Source: Stappia sp. TSB10P1A
Lineage (GTDB): Bacteria > Pseudomonadota > Alphaproteobacteria > Rhizobiales > Stappiaceae
Length of the DNA: 64,000 bases
Assembly (NCBI RefSeq): GCF_900185725.1
Contig: NZ_FYAU01000005.1
Coordinates: 1 to 64,000, forward strand
Reading direction: 5' to 3'
The translations under genes and the position numbers were made by a program. The notes beneath the pieces are model-generated. The model searched no databases and was not told the DNA's origin. It was given only the letters and a program-made list of their open reading frames with translations. Below, piece after piece: positions 17,075 through 25,779 of this stretch (positions are counted from its first letter, which is position 1; each line of letters begins with the position of its first letter).

Positions 17075-18562
17075 ATGGGCGGCATGATCGAGGCCCTGGG
17101 CACCATCTTCAGTATGTGGGGGCTTGCCTGCCTCCTCGCGGGGACCGCGATCGGCATCGTCGTCGGCGCCCTGCCGGGGCTGGGTCCCTCCATCGGCATC
17201 AGCCTGCTGATCCCTTTCACATATACGCTCTCCCCGGAACTCAGCATGCTGCTGCTCGTTTCGCTCTACATGGGCGCCGAGTATGGCGGTTCGGTCAGTG
17301 CGATCCTTCTCTCCACCCCTGGGACCGCGGCCGCGGCATCGACCGCGCTCGACGGCTATGCGATGACGCGACAGGGGCGGGCGAACGAGGCCCTGGCGAT
17401 TTCGCTCGGCTCGTCCGCCGTTGGCGGCGTGATCGGCGGACTTGCTTTGCTGGTCCTTGCCGGGCCGCTTGCCTCGCTGGCATTGAAGTTCGGTCCCGCG
17501 GGCTATTTCGCTGTCGGCCTCTTCGGCCTGACGTCGGTTGCCGCACTCTCCGGCGGCTCGCTGGTAAAAGGCCTTCTTGGCGCGGCATTCGGCCTTGCCA
17601 TTGCCACGGTCGGCATCGATCCGATCGCCGGCGTCCCGCGCTTCACCTTCGGTTTCATCGAGCTTTATGAAGGTGTGCCTTTCCTCACCGCGCTGATCGG
17701 CTTGTTTGCCGTATCGGAAGCGCTCGTCCTTGCCGAAAATGGCATCCGGTCCTCGGCAGACGGTCAGGGTCCGGTGCGCAGTGTGCTGCTGCGCGCCAGG
17801 CAGTGGCGGGACCTGTTCCCGACGATGCTGTCCGGCTCCGTCATCGGCACGCTGCTCGGCATCCTGCCGGGCGTCGGCGGCAACATCGCCTGCTGGATCG
17901 CACGCGATTTCGCGCGCCGACGCGACAAGGATCCCGACAGCTTCGGGCACGGCGCGGAAAAGGGCGTCGCCGCTCCCGAAGCCGCGAACAATGCAACCGT
18001 CGGCGGCGCGCTGATCCCGCTCCTGTCGCTGGGTGTCCCGGGTTCGCCCACGACGGCCGTACTTGTCGGGGCGCTGATCCTGCATGGCCTGCGGCCGGGT
18101 CCGCAGCTCTTCTCGGAGGCGCCCGCGCTCGTCTATTCGATCCTGATCGGGGTGATCGTCAGCGCGCTTGCCATGTTCGCCGTCGGAACGCTGTGCCTGC
18201 CGATCTGGGCGAGGGCCATCAGACTGCCGCGTTCGGTCATCGCCACCGGCATCATGGCTTTTGCGGTTCTCGGCGCCTTCGCCCTGCGCAACCTCGTCTT
18301 CGACGTCTCGATGATGCTTCTGTTCGGTCTGCTGGGATATGTGCTGAAGAAGCTCCGCTTCTCCGTCGCGCCCATCGTGCTGGCGATGGTTCTTGGGTAT
18401 CTCGTGGAATCCAATTACCGCACGGCGCTCGTCACATCGCAGGGCAGCTATTCCATCTTCGTGACGGACCCGATCAGCGTCACGTTCCTGATCCTGAGCG
18501 CAGTCAGCCTCATACTGCCGATCCTGCGCAGCCTTCGCAGCCGACGGAGATCGGCGCTCTAA
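17075..18562 (+). CDS. tctA: tripartite tricarboxylate transporter, large permease TctA
   Basis: A 495-residue membrane protein with about 12 spans. It opens with IGIVVGALPGLGPSIGISLL, the signature GxLPGLG loop of TctA, repeated in the second half as LGILPGVGGNIACW, and has SVSAILLSTPGTAAAAST. TctA and TctB form the ion-driven importer that takes its substrate from the periplasmic receptor TctC. Start is the ATG one base after the stop of the dehydrogenase gene. Its place inside the galB-galD cluster points to import of a tricarboxylate-like aromatic breakdown product such as 2-pyrone-4,6-dicarboxylate. Confidence 0.9.
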   Translation: MGGMIEALGTIFSMWGLACLLAGTAIGIVVGALPGLGPSIGISLLIPFTYTLSPELSMLLLVSLYMGAEYGGSVSAILLSTPGTAAAASTALDGYAMTRQGRANEALAISLGSSAVGGVIGGLALLVLAGPLASLALKFGPAGYFAVGLFGLTSVAALSGGSLVKGLLGAAFGLAIATVGIDPIAGVPRFTFGFIELYEGVPFLTALIGLFAVSEALVLAENGIRSSADGQGPVRSVLLRARQWRDLFPTMLSGSVIGTLLGILPGVGGNIACWIARDFARRRDKDPDSFGHGAEKGVAAPEAANNATVGGALIPLLSLGVPGSPTTAVLVGALILHGLRPGPQLFSEAPALVYSILIGVIVSALAMFAVGTLCLPIWARAIRLPRSVIATGIMAFAVLGAFALRNLVFDVSMMLLFGLLGYVLKKLRFSVAPIVLAMVLGYLVESNYRTALVTSQGSYSIFVTDPISVTFLILSAVSLILPILRSLRSRRRSAL

Positions 18563-18586
18563 TCCTGACAACTGGGAGGAAAAACG

Positions 18587-19558
18587 ATGTTCAGACTGAT
18601 GCGACATGCGAAAAAGGTCGTGGCGACGATCGCCCTTGGCGCGGCCTTCGCCATTCCTGCGGCGCAAGCTGCGGACTTTCCCGAAAAGCCGGTGACGCTC
18701 GTGGTGTGGTCGGGTGCGGGCGGCGCGCTCGACGTCTATGGCCGCAAGCTTGCCGAACTCCTGGAGAAGGAGGCGGGATGGACCGTCAAGGTGGAGAACA
18801 GGCCGGGCGGAACCGGCGCCGTCGGCATGTCCGCCGTGCTCACGCAGCCGGCGGACGGCTACAACATCCTCGTCCACACCGGCGCGCTGACCTTCGGCAT
18901 CGCGCAGGGCCTGATCCCCTTCAAGCTGGAGGATCTTCGCTTCCTGCGGGCGATGCAGTCCGAGCCGTCATCGCTTGCGGTGAGAGCCGATAGCCCGTTC
19001 CAGAGCGCGGAGGAGTTCATCGCCCACATGAAGGCCAACCCCAATGGGTTGAGAATAGGTGGCCACGCGCCGGGCGGCTTCCACCAGTACATGCTCTACC
19101 AGCTGATGCAGCAGGGCGAATTCGAGAGCGGCTGGATACCGCATGATGCGTCGGGCAAGGTGGCCCTGGCGCTGATGGGCGGTCATATCGATGCGGCGAT
19201 GATGACCCCGTCCAGCGGACTGGCACAGGTCGAGGCCGGTCAGATCAGGCTCCTTGGCATCTCCACCGACGAGCGCTCGGACTATTTCCCCGATACGCCC
19301 ACGTTCAAGGAACAGGGCTATGACCTCGTGGACGAGATCTGGCGCGGGATCGCCGTGAAGGCAGGCACGCCGGACGAGGCGGTGAACGCCATCCAGAAGG
19401 CCATCGACAAGGTCACCGCGTCTCCCGAATGGCAGACGTTCCAGGCGGACCAGAAACAGGAAAGCCCGGATTGGCAGGAGGACGAGTTCACCGCCAATGT
19501 CGGCAGGCAGCTTGACAGCCAGGCGGCATTCCTGAAGGCCGCAGGTATCACCCAGTAA
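18587..19558 (+). CDS. tctC: TTT-family periplasmic substrate receptor TctC (BUG protein)
   Basis: A 323-residue protein with a signal peptide (VVATIALGAAFAIPAAQA before ADFPEKPV). The mature part has the BUG-family opening VTLVVWSGAGGALDVYGRKL and VENRPGGTGAVGM, which hold the carboxylate-binding loops. It should bind a di- or tricarboxylate in the periplasm and deliver it to TctAB. It lies between tctA and tctB, 24 bp after tctA with a clear Shine-Dalgarno (GGGAGG). Receptor residues alone do not define the ligand. Confidence 0.9.
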   Translation: MFRLMRHAKKVVATIALGAAFAIPAAQAADFPEKPVTLVVWSGAGGALDVYGRKLAELLEKEAGWTVKVENRPGGTGAVGMSAVLTQPADGYNILVHTGALTFGIAQGLIPFKLEDLRFLRAMQSEPSSLAVRADSPFQSAEEFIAHMKANPNGLRIGGHAPGGFHQYMLYQLMQQGEFESGWIPHDASGKVALALMGGHIDAAMMTPSSGLAQVEAGQIRLLGISTDERSDYFPDTPTFKEQGYDLVDEIWRGIAVKAGTPDEAVNAIQKAIDKVTASPEWQTFQADQKQESPDWQEDEFTANVGRQLDSQAAFLKAAGITQ

Positions 19559-19621
19559 CGGATGCGGGCGGCGGCGTCCGCGCCGTCGCCCGTCATTCGA
19601 CCCCGACCACGGAGAACGGTC

Positions 19622-20053
19622 ATGACGCGCTGGTTTCATTTCCTTGCCGCCGTGGGCTTCCTCGGCTGGAACGGGTTCTTTCTCGTCAGCGCACTGTCGC
19701 TGCCGGCCAGCGCTTCGCGCGGGGATGTCGGGCCGGCGGAACTGCCCGTCGGCATCGCCGCAGTCGGCATGGCGCTTGCCGTTACCTATGCCGCCGCGGC
19801 GCTTCTCGGCCGCGAGGGCGGCATCGACGGCGCGCTGTCCATCAGGCCGCTGATCTTCGCCCTGCTGTTCGCCGGCGTGATCCTGGCCGCGCCCCATACA
19901 GGCCTTGCGGTGGCTCTGGCGGCGGCTGTCGCGCTGGGTGTCGTGCTCATCGATGGAACCGCCGCAATTCTGCGGGCGGGGGCCGCCGGTCTCGGGGCCT
20001 GGGCTCTTGCCGCTTTGGGTTTCGGCGGACTGCTCGGCCTGCCTCTGCCCTGA
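19622..20053 (+). CDS. tctB: TTT-family small permease TctB
   Basis: A 143-residue membrane protein with four predicted spans (FLAAVGFLGWNGFFLVSAL, AVGMALAVTYAAAALL, RPLIFALLFAGVILAA, and a C-terminal WALAALGFGGLLGLPLP), the standard size and layout of TctB. I chose the ATG at 19622 because upstream codons are Arg/Pro-rich and unlike the family. The A-C-B gene order differs from the common C-B-A order of the family. It lies 20 bp before the tautomerase gene. Confidence 0.82.
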   Translation: MTRWFHFLAAVGFLGWNGFFLVSALSLPASASRGDVGPAELPVGIAAVGMALAVTYAAAALLGREGGIDGALSIRPLIFALLFAGVILAAPHTGLAVALAAAVALGVVLIDGTAAILRAGAAGLGAWALAALGFGGLLGLPLP

Positions 20054-20073
20054 CGCCTGTATGGAGATGAGTG

Positions 20074-21135
20074 ATGGATGACGGTATTGCCTGTATGATG
20101 ATGCGCGGCGGCACGTCGAAAGGCGCCTATTTTCTCGCCCGGGATCTGCCGGAGGATGGCGAGGAGCGTGACCGACTGCTCCTGTCGATCATGGGCTCGC
20201 CGGATGCGCGCCAGATCGACGGCATCGGCGGGGCGGACCCGCTCACCAGCAAGGTGGCCGTGATCCAGCCGTCCAAACGGCCGGGTATCGATGTCGACTA
20301 CCTGTTCCTGCAGGTCTTCGTCGACCAGCCACTGGTCAGTTCCGGCCAGAATTGCGGCAACATCCTTGCCGGCGTGGCTGCCTTCGCCGTGGAGCGGGGG
20401 CTGGTCCGGGGCGCGGACGGGGAGACGACCGTCACCGTCTTCATGGAGAACACCGGTCAGACGGCGCGCGCCACCATCCCCACCCCTGGCGGGAGACCGA
20501 CCTATCGGGGCGCGGCGGCGATCGACGGAGTTCCCGGCGGGGCCGCCCCGGTGCTCCTGAGCTTCGCCGATGCGGCCGGCTCCACCTGCGGCGCACTCCT
20601 GCCCACCGGCCGCGCCTGCGACGAGATCGAGGGCGTAGCCTGCACCTTGATCGACAACGGCATGCCCGTTGTCGTCCTCAGGGCCGAGCATCTGGGCATC
20701 AGCGGCTACGAGACGCGCGAAGAGCTGGAGGCGAACGCGGATCTGCGCGCCCGTCTGGAGCGTATCCGCCTTGCCGCCGGCCCGCTGATGAACCTCGGCG
20801 ACGTTGCCGAGAAAAGCGTGCCGAAGATGACGATGGTCGCCCGGCCGAGCAACGGCGGTACGATCATGACGCGGACCTTCATCCCCCACCGCTGCCATGC
20901 CTCGATCGGCGTGTTCGGCGCGCTCAGCGTGGCGACCGCCTGCCTCCTGCCGGGTTCGCCGGCACACGCCCTGGCCTCGATCCCCGAAGGAGACCGCAAG
21001 GCATTGCGCGTGGAGCACCCGACCGGACAGTTGGAGATCGTCGCCGCCATGGACGAGACCAGCGGTGAGATCCGCGAGGCGGCCTTCGTGCGCACCGCGC
21101 GCAAGCTGTTCGACGGCCGGGTCTTTCCACGCTGA
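20074..21135 (+). CDS. galD: 4-oxalomesaconate tautomerase (PrpF family)
   Basis: A 353-residue protein of the PrpF/diaminopimelate-epimerase fold. The N-terminal MMMRGGTSKGAYFLARDLP is the hallmark of GalD and PrpF, with GIGGADPLTSKVAV and SGQNCGNILAGVAAFAVE following; the Cys in QNCGN is the expected active-site residue. GalD interconverts keto and enol forms of 4-oxalomesaconate, the step between LigI and GalB. The ATG at 20074 has GGAGA 6 bases upstream; the adjacent GTG at 20071 would be too close. It is the last gene of the plus-strand operon and is followed by a terminator. Confidence 0.85.
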   Translation: MDDGIACMMMRGGTSKGAYFLARDLPEDGEERDRLLLSIMGSPDARQIDGIGGADPLTSKVAVIQPSKRPGIDVDYLFLQVFVDQPLVSSGQNCGNILAGVAAFAVERGLVRGADGETTVTVFMENTGQTARATIPTPGGRPTYRGAAAIDGVPGGAAPVLLSFADAAGSTCGALLPTGRACDEIEGVACTLIDNGMPVVVLRAEHLGISGYETREELEANADLRARLERIRLAAGPLMNLGDVAEKSVPKMTMVARPSNGGTIMTRTFIPHRCHASIGVFGALSVATACLLPGSPAHALASIPEGDRKALRVEHPTGQLEIVAAMDETSGEIREAAFVRTARKLFDGRVFPR

Positions 21136-21146
21136 CCTACTGGAGA

Positions 21147-21192
21147 GGGAGAGGACGGACGCGGCGGTGCTTTCCGTCTTCTCCCGCTTTTT
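21147..21192 (+). terminator. rho-independent terminator after galD
   Basis: The arms GGGAGAGGACGGA (21147-21159) and TCCGTCTTCTCCC (21173-21185) pair over 13 positions with one G-U pair, followed by CTTTTT. It ends the plus-strand galB-to-galD transcript before the convergent ligI gene. Confidence 0.75.
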
Positions 21193-21216
21193 GCCTCCTC
21201 GCGGGTCTTGCAGCCG

Positions 21217-22077
21217 TCAGGACCAGTACAGCCGCGTCGGATTGTCCACCAGAAGCGCCTGAAGCTGCGCGGGTTTTGGCGCGATGATCTGCAGAAGATC
21301 GACCAGCGCGCCGTCGTCCGGCATGTCCTTCTTGATGTTGGGATGCGGCCAGTCCGTGCCCCAGAGAACGCGGGCGGGAAAGCTCTCCACCAGAAGCTTC
21401 CCGTATCGTGCCGCGTCGTGAAAGGGCGGTCCGGTGCGCGAAACGCGCTCGGAGCCGCAAACCTTCACCCAGAAACGTTCGTCTTCCATCAGGTCAAGGA
21501 GAAGCCGGAAGGCAGGCTGGTCGACACCCGCGCTGGCGTCGATCCGTCCCATGTGATCCACCACCATCGGCAGGTCGAGCGTCTTCAGGAAAGGCGCCAG
21601 TTCTTCCAGCCTGTGCGCGTCGAAATGGACGACAGCATGCCAGCCGAGCGGGATGACCTTGGCGACGATCGCCCGGATCGCGGCAAGATCGGCGGGAGCG
21701 CCGAGATGAGCCACGAAGTTGAAGCGAACGCCCCTCACGCCGCCCTCGTGCAGCGCCTGCAGGTCTTCCTCCGTAACGTCACGCTCGACCATCGCGACGC
21801 CGCGATAGCGGCCGCCGGCCGCGGCGATGGCGTCCAGCATCGCGCGGTTGTCGGTGCCGTGGCAACTCGCTTGTACCAGCACAGAACGCTCGATCCCGAG
21901 ATGCCGATGGAGGGCGAAAAGCGTCTCCTTCGGCGCGTCGATGGGGGTGTAGGTCCGCGACGGGGCAAACGGGAAGCGGGCCGCCGGGCCGAACACGTGG
22001 CAATGGGCGTCGCAGCTCCCGGCGGGCAGCACGATTTCGGGCTTCTTCGGATTTTGGTGAAACGGCAAAGCAGTCAT
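21217..22077 (-). CDS. ligI: 2-pyrone-4,6-dicarboxylate lactonase (amidohydrolase)
   Basis: A 286-residue amidohydrolase of the COG3618 group. It has CDAHCHVFGPAARFPF near residue 23 (the DxHxH-like start, metal-free in LigI), MVERDVTEEDLQALHEGGV, RGVRFNF, HFDAH and WGTDWPHPN near the end with the catalytic Asp. LigI hydrolyses PDC to 4-oxalomesaconate. The upstream TRAP permease stop is immediately followed by this ATG (TAAATG), so the two are cotranslated: strong evidence that the TRAP system imports the substrate of this lactonase or a close relative. Confidence 0.85.
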   Translation of the reverse strand: MTALPFHQNPKKPEIVLPAGSCDAHCHVFGPAARFPFAPSRTYTPIDAPKETLFALHRHLGIERSVLVQASCHGTDNRAMLDAIAAAGGRYRGVAMVERDVTEEDLQALHEGGVRGVRFNFVAHLGAPADLAAIRAIVAKVIPLGWHAVVHFDAHRLEELAPFLKTLDLPMVVDHMGRIDASAGVDQPAFRLLLDLMEDERFWVKVCGSERVSRTGPPFHDAARYGKLLVESFPARVLWGTDWPHPNIKKDMPDDGALVDLLQIIAPKPAQLQALLVDNPTRLYWS

Positions 22078-24060
22078 TTATGGTCTCTGGTTGCGGGGAA
22101 TCCGAGGGTCGGGCCTGGCCGCGGTGTTTGCGCTCCTGAAGACAGCGCCGACCAGCACCGCAAGCCCGACCGCGCGAGCGGCCAGGGTAAGCGCGTCGGT
22201 GGCGTCGACTGCCGTCGGCCATGCGACCAGAAGGGCACCTGCGGCGAAAGCGATCCTTTCGAGCCCGCTCAGGGGCCGCACGAGCCAGCCCGCGAACGCC
22301 ACCGAGAGGCCGGCGATTGCGAGGGTGGCGAGCACGATCGAAATGGCGATCTGCATGCCGGTGCCGGTCATCAGGAGGCCGGGCATGGTCACGAAAGCAA
22401 AGGGCACCAGCAGCTTCACGAAGCCGAGGCGCATGGATTCGACCGCTGTGGCATTCGCGTCGGCGCCGGCGATGCTTGCCGCGGCGTAGGCCGCGAGCGC
22501 CACCGGCGGCGTGATCGCCGAGACCAGCCCGAAATAGAAGATGAACATATGTGCCACGATCGGCGACAGTCCGAGCCGCGTGAGCGCGGGTGCCACGAGG
22601 ACAGCCAGAAGCAGATAGGCCGCCGATGTGGGCAGGCCCATGCCGAGCACGAAGGAGGCGAGTGCTGTCAGCAGCAGGATCGCCCACAGATTCGCCCCGC
22701 CCAACTCGACGATGAGGCTTGAAAGCATCAGGCCCATTCCGGTCAGGTTGAGCACCCCGATGACCACGCCTGCGGCGGCGACCGCCGCAACGATGGGGAG
22801 GGTTGCGGTCAGCGTGTTGCGGCAGACCAGGGCGAGGTCCAGCGGCCCCATCCGTGTCTCCTTGCGCCACGGGCTGATCAGAAGGGCGAAGGCAAGGCAG
22901 TGGACGGCCGCCTGGGTGGGCGTCATGCCGCGCATGAGCAACACGACGAGAGCGATCAGCGGCAGGAGGAGATATCCGCGCCGCGCCAGCGTCTCCCACA
23001 GAAACCGCCACCCGCCGGACGTGTCGCGCTCCAACCCCAGCCGGCCGGCTTCCAGCCGGACCGCGATCAGGAGAGCGAGAACGTAGAGCAGGCCCGGCAC
23101 CAGCGCTGCAAGGGCGATCTGCTGGTAGGGCACGCCGATCATTTCGGCCATGAGGAAGGCCGCCGCTCCCATGATCGGCGGCAGGATCTGTCCCGCCGAT
23201 GAGGCGGCCGCCTCGATGGCGCCGGCGAGCGTCGGCGAATAGCCGACGCGCTTCATGAGCGGGATGGTGAAGGTACCGGTGGTGACCACATTGGCCACCG
23301 CGCTGCCGTTGATGGTGCCGAGCATCGCGCTTGAGAGTGCGGCAGACAGACCGGGGCCGCCCTGCACGCGCCCGGTCAGGCCACGCGCAATGTCGACGAA
23401 CACCTCGCCGGTGCCCATCTTCATCAACAGCGTGCCGAGCAGTGCGAACAGGAAGATGTATTCCACCGCCACACCCATGGGCACACCGAAGACGCCTTCG
23501 GTGGACAGGAACAGCGTGGAGGCGAGGCGCGAGATGTCATAGCCGCCATGGCCGTATTTGCCGGGAATGAGATACCCGAAATAGGCATAGGCAAGGGAGA
23601 CGGCGGACAGCACCACCAGTGCCCGACCGAGGGTGAGGCGCACGAGGACGATCACGACGAGAAGCAGCGTGAGAAAGATGATCTCGTCCGTGCGGGTCGC
23701 GATCGCCCCGCGCATGATGACGTCCAGATAGGAATGCCAGAGATAAGGGCCCGGCACGAGGGCCCCGGCCGCCAGCAGATAGCAGGCGGCGCGGCGATAG
23801 CCGGGGCGCATGCGCAGCGCCGCCCCGGCAAGTCCCGCCGCCGCCACACCCGAAAAGAACAGGGAACGCAGGAGCAGTGCCGTTATGCCGCCGAAATAGG
23901 CGCCATAGACGACAAGGCCGGTGACCGCCAGCGCAAGCAGCGTGTAGACGATCGAGACCATTCCCGCTTCCCGCTTGCCGGTCAGATACCACGGCAGCCG
24001 GAGCTTGCTCATCATGTCGGCCATCGCAGGATAAAACCGGCCGGGACTAGCGGCGTTCAT
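22078..24060 (-). CDS. TRAP transporter fused permease (TAXI type, DctQM fusion)
   Basis: A membrane protein of up to 660 residues with some 16-18 hydrophobic segments: a short N-terminal DctQ-like part fused to the large DctM part (ALLGTLLMKMGTGEVFVDIA, then GPGLSAALSSAMLGTINGSA, ASSAGQILPPIMGAAAFLMA). Such fused permeases pair with TAXI receptors and use a Na+ or H+ gradient. Starts at 24060 (overlapping the TAXI stop by 14 bp) or 24024 are both possible. It is sandwiched between the receptor and ligI with no gaps. Confidence 0.88.
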   Translation of the reverse strand: MNAASPGRFYPAMADMMSKLRLPWYLTGKREAGMVSIVYTLLALAVTGLVVYGAYFGGITALLLRSLFFSGVAAAGLAGAALRMRPGYRRAACYLLAAGALVPGPYLWHSYLDVIMRGAIATRTDEIIFLTLLLVVIVLVRLTLGRALVVLSAVSLAYAYFGYLIPGKYGHGGYDISRLASTLFLSTEGVFGVPMGVAVEYIFLFALLGTLLMKMGTGEVFVDIARGLTGRVQGGPGLSAALSSAMLGTINGSAVANVVTTGTFTIPLMKRVGYSPTLAGAIEAAASSAGQILPPIMGAAAFLMAEMIGVPYQQIALAALVPGLLYVLALLIAVRLEAGRLGLERDTSGGWRFLWETLARRGYLLLPLIALVVLLMRGMTPTQAAVHCLAFALLISPWRKETRMGPLDLALVCRNTLTATLPIVAAVAAAGVVIGVLNLTGMGLMLSSLIVELGGANLWAILLLTALASFVLGMGLPTSAAYLLLAVLVAPALTRLGLSPIVAHMFIFYFGLVSAITPPVALAAYAAASIAGADANATAVESMRLGFVKLLVPFAFVTMPGLLMTGTGMQIAISIVLATLAIAGLSVAFAGWLVRPLSGLERIAFAAGALLVAWPTAVDATDALTLAARAVGLAVLVGAVFRSANTAARPDPRIPRNQRP

Positions 24061-24973
24061 CGAAGTAGCGCTGCGCGCCCGGGTGAAGCGGGATCGGCGT
24101 GTTCGGCGCCGTTTCAAGCGCGATGGCGGCCGCCTGCGGGTGCACCTGCGCCAGGGTGTCGAGATGATCGAAGACCGCCTTCGTGATGCTGTAGATCGTC
24201 TCGTCCGGCGCGCTCTCGCTGGTGAAGAGGGTCGCGGGGTCGTTGATGGCGATCACCGGCGCGTCCTGGCCGCTATAGGTGCCGGCGGGGATCTCATAGG
24301 GCTGGTAGAAAGGGTAGCGGGCGACAAGATCTGCCAGCCGCTCGGTTTCCACGGGGATCAGCCGCATGTCCCGCTGGGCGGCGAGATCGATGAGAGCCGC
24401 GGTCGGGGCTCCGGCGAGCACCACCGTGGCATCGAGCGTGCCGTTCAGGAGGGCGCTGGTGCCTTCGGTGTAGGAAAGGAACTGTGCGGTGCCGGCGTCG
24501 AAGACGCCGTAGGCTTCCAGGATGCGCTGGGCGAGAACGGCGGCATTTGATCCGGGAGGCCCGAGATTGATCCGCTTGCCGGCAAGGCCTTCGATCGTTG
24601 CGATGCCGGACCCTGCGGTGGTCGCGATCTGCAGAACCGCCGGATAGAGATAAGCCATCGCAGAGACCGGCAGCGCCTGCTCGAAGGGACCTTCGCCGAC
24701 GGAGGCTTCGTAGAGCGTGGAGGACGAAGAGAAGCCGAACGTCATCTGGCCGGCGGCGACCCGGCGGATGTTTTCCACCGATGCGCCGGTAACCTCGGCG
24801 CGCGCGGTGGTGCCTGCCATGTTCTGGTTGAGCAGATCCGCCACGCCGGCTCCGATCACGTAGAAGAGCCCGCCGGTGCCTCCGGTGCCGATGGAGATGC
24901 GCTCCTGCGCCACCGCCGGACCGGCAATTGCAGCGGCAAGTCCCGCCGCAAGCATTGTCTTGAGAAAATCCAT
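24047..24973 (-). CDS. TAXI-family TRAP solute receptor
   Basis: A 308-residue protein with a signal peptide (LAAGLAAAIAGPAVA). The mature start SIGTGGTGGLFYVIGAGVADLLN is the TAXI family hallmark, followed by TGASVENIRRVAAGQMTFGF. It binds a carboxylate in the periplasm and hands it to the fused permease encoded next to it. It is 27 bp downstream of the TetR gene and overlaps the permease start. Together with ligI these genes form a single operon, likely controlled by the TetR protein. Confidence 0.9.
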   Translation of the reverse strand: MDFLKTMLAAGLAAAIAGPAVAQERISIGTGGTGGLFYVIGAGVADLLNQNMAGTTARAEVTGASVENIRRVAAGQMTFGFSSSSTLYEASVGEGPFEQALPVSAMAYLYPAVLQIATTAGSGIATIEGLAGKRINLGPPGSNAAVLAQRILEAYGVFDAGTAQFLSYTEGTSALLNGTLDATVVLAGAPTAALIDLAAQRDMRLIPVETERLADLVARYPFYQPYEIPAGTYSGQDAPVIAINDPATLFTSESAPDETIYSITKAVFDHLDTLAQVHPQAAAIALETAPNTPIPLHPGAQRYFDERR

Positions 24974-25000
24974 GAAACCCTCCCTTGCTGTGTGATGTTC

Positions 25001-25654
25001 TTATTCGGTCGCCTGACGCGTCTCCTCCGCCAGGCCCCGGAAGCTCGCATAGCTTGCGCCGACGAGTTGATTGATCGCCGCCTCGTGGTCGCTGCCGTCG
25101 ACCTCTCCGCCGGAAAGCCGCGTCACGCGCTCCGGATTGATGAGGGCGTAGTAGAGGCCGCCGAGCAGGAACTGGCTGCGCCAGACGAGCCCCTCGTGCG
25201 ACGCACCCGGCACGCATTCGCCGATCGCCTCGAGAAAGGTCCGGCTCATCGCATCGAAGGCGTTGGCGATGATTGCGCGCGCATCCTCATTGCCTTCGGC
25301 GGACAGGACGGCGCGCATGCGGGTGAACTCGGCTCCTCCGCCGTCGTGATCGGAGGACGAGGAATAGGCCGGCACGATGTAGGCCCTGAGGATCGCCATC
25401 AGGCGTTCGTCCGGATTCTGGACGCGCCTTGCTTCTCCGAGCAGTTCCAGGCGGCGGCGGTTCATCGGCGCGGTGTGGCGATCGTAAATCTCGCGCAGGA
25501 GATTCGCCTTGGAGCCGAAATGATAGGTGAGGCTTCCCACGTTCACGCCGGCGGCCTTGGCAATCTCCCGCATGGAAACGGCGTTGTAGCCATTGCGGGA
25601 GAACAGCTTCACCGCAGCTTCCAGCAGCGCCTCTCGGATGTTTCCCTGTCGCAT
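25001..25654 (-). CDS. TetR-family transcriptional regulator
   Basis: A 217-residue regulator. The helix-turn-helix is at residues 1-50: NIREALLEAAVKLFSRNGYN, SMREIAKAAGVNVGSLTYHF and KANLLREIYDRH, the classical TetR pattern. The C-terminal ligand domain is variable. I chose the ATG at 25654 (MRQGNIREAL); codons upstream overlap the promoter region. It heads the operon with the TAXI receptor, permease and ligI, and is divergent from a soluble binding-protein gene, so it probably represses both in the absence of its ligand. Confidence 0.88.
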   Translation of the reverse strand: MRQGNIREALLEAAVKLFSRNGYNAVSMREIAKAAGVNVGSLTYHFGSKANLLREIYDRHTAPMNRRRLELLGEARRVQNPDERLMAILRAYIVPAYSSSSDHDGGGAEFTRMRAVLSAEGNEDARAIIANAFDAMSRTFLEAIGECVPGASHEGLVWRSQFLLGGLYYALINPERVTRLSGGEVDGSDHEAAINQLVGASYASFRGLAEETRQATE

Positions 25655-25681
25655 CTTCAATCTGACTGCTTGACCAAATTT

Positions 25682-25703
25682 CTTATACAAATGTACAAAT
25701 AAG
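25682..25703. promoter_or_regulatory. imperfect palindrome, candidate TetR operator
   Basis: CTTAT at 25682-25686 and ATAAG at 25699-25703 are inverted arms around an AT-rich centre containing TGTACA. It lies about 28 bases upstream of the TetR start, in an otherwise GC-rich region between divergent genes, where a TetR operator is expected. Confidence 0.4.
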
Positions 25704-25779
25704 ATGTTCGAGTCAACAGCCATTCCGATGGCGCATGGCTCCTGCTGACACAAACCCAATCCGCACGGGGCCTTTGCTC

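Noticed and set aside
16871-18877. Minus-strand open frame of 668 codons
   Set aside because: It is antisense to tctA and has low-complexity Arg/Asp/Gln-rich translation without any domain.
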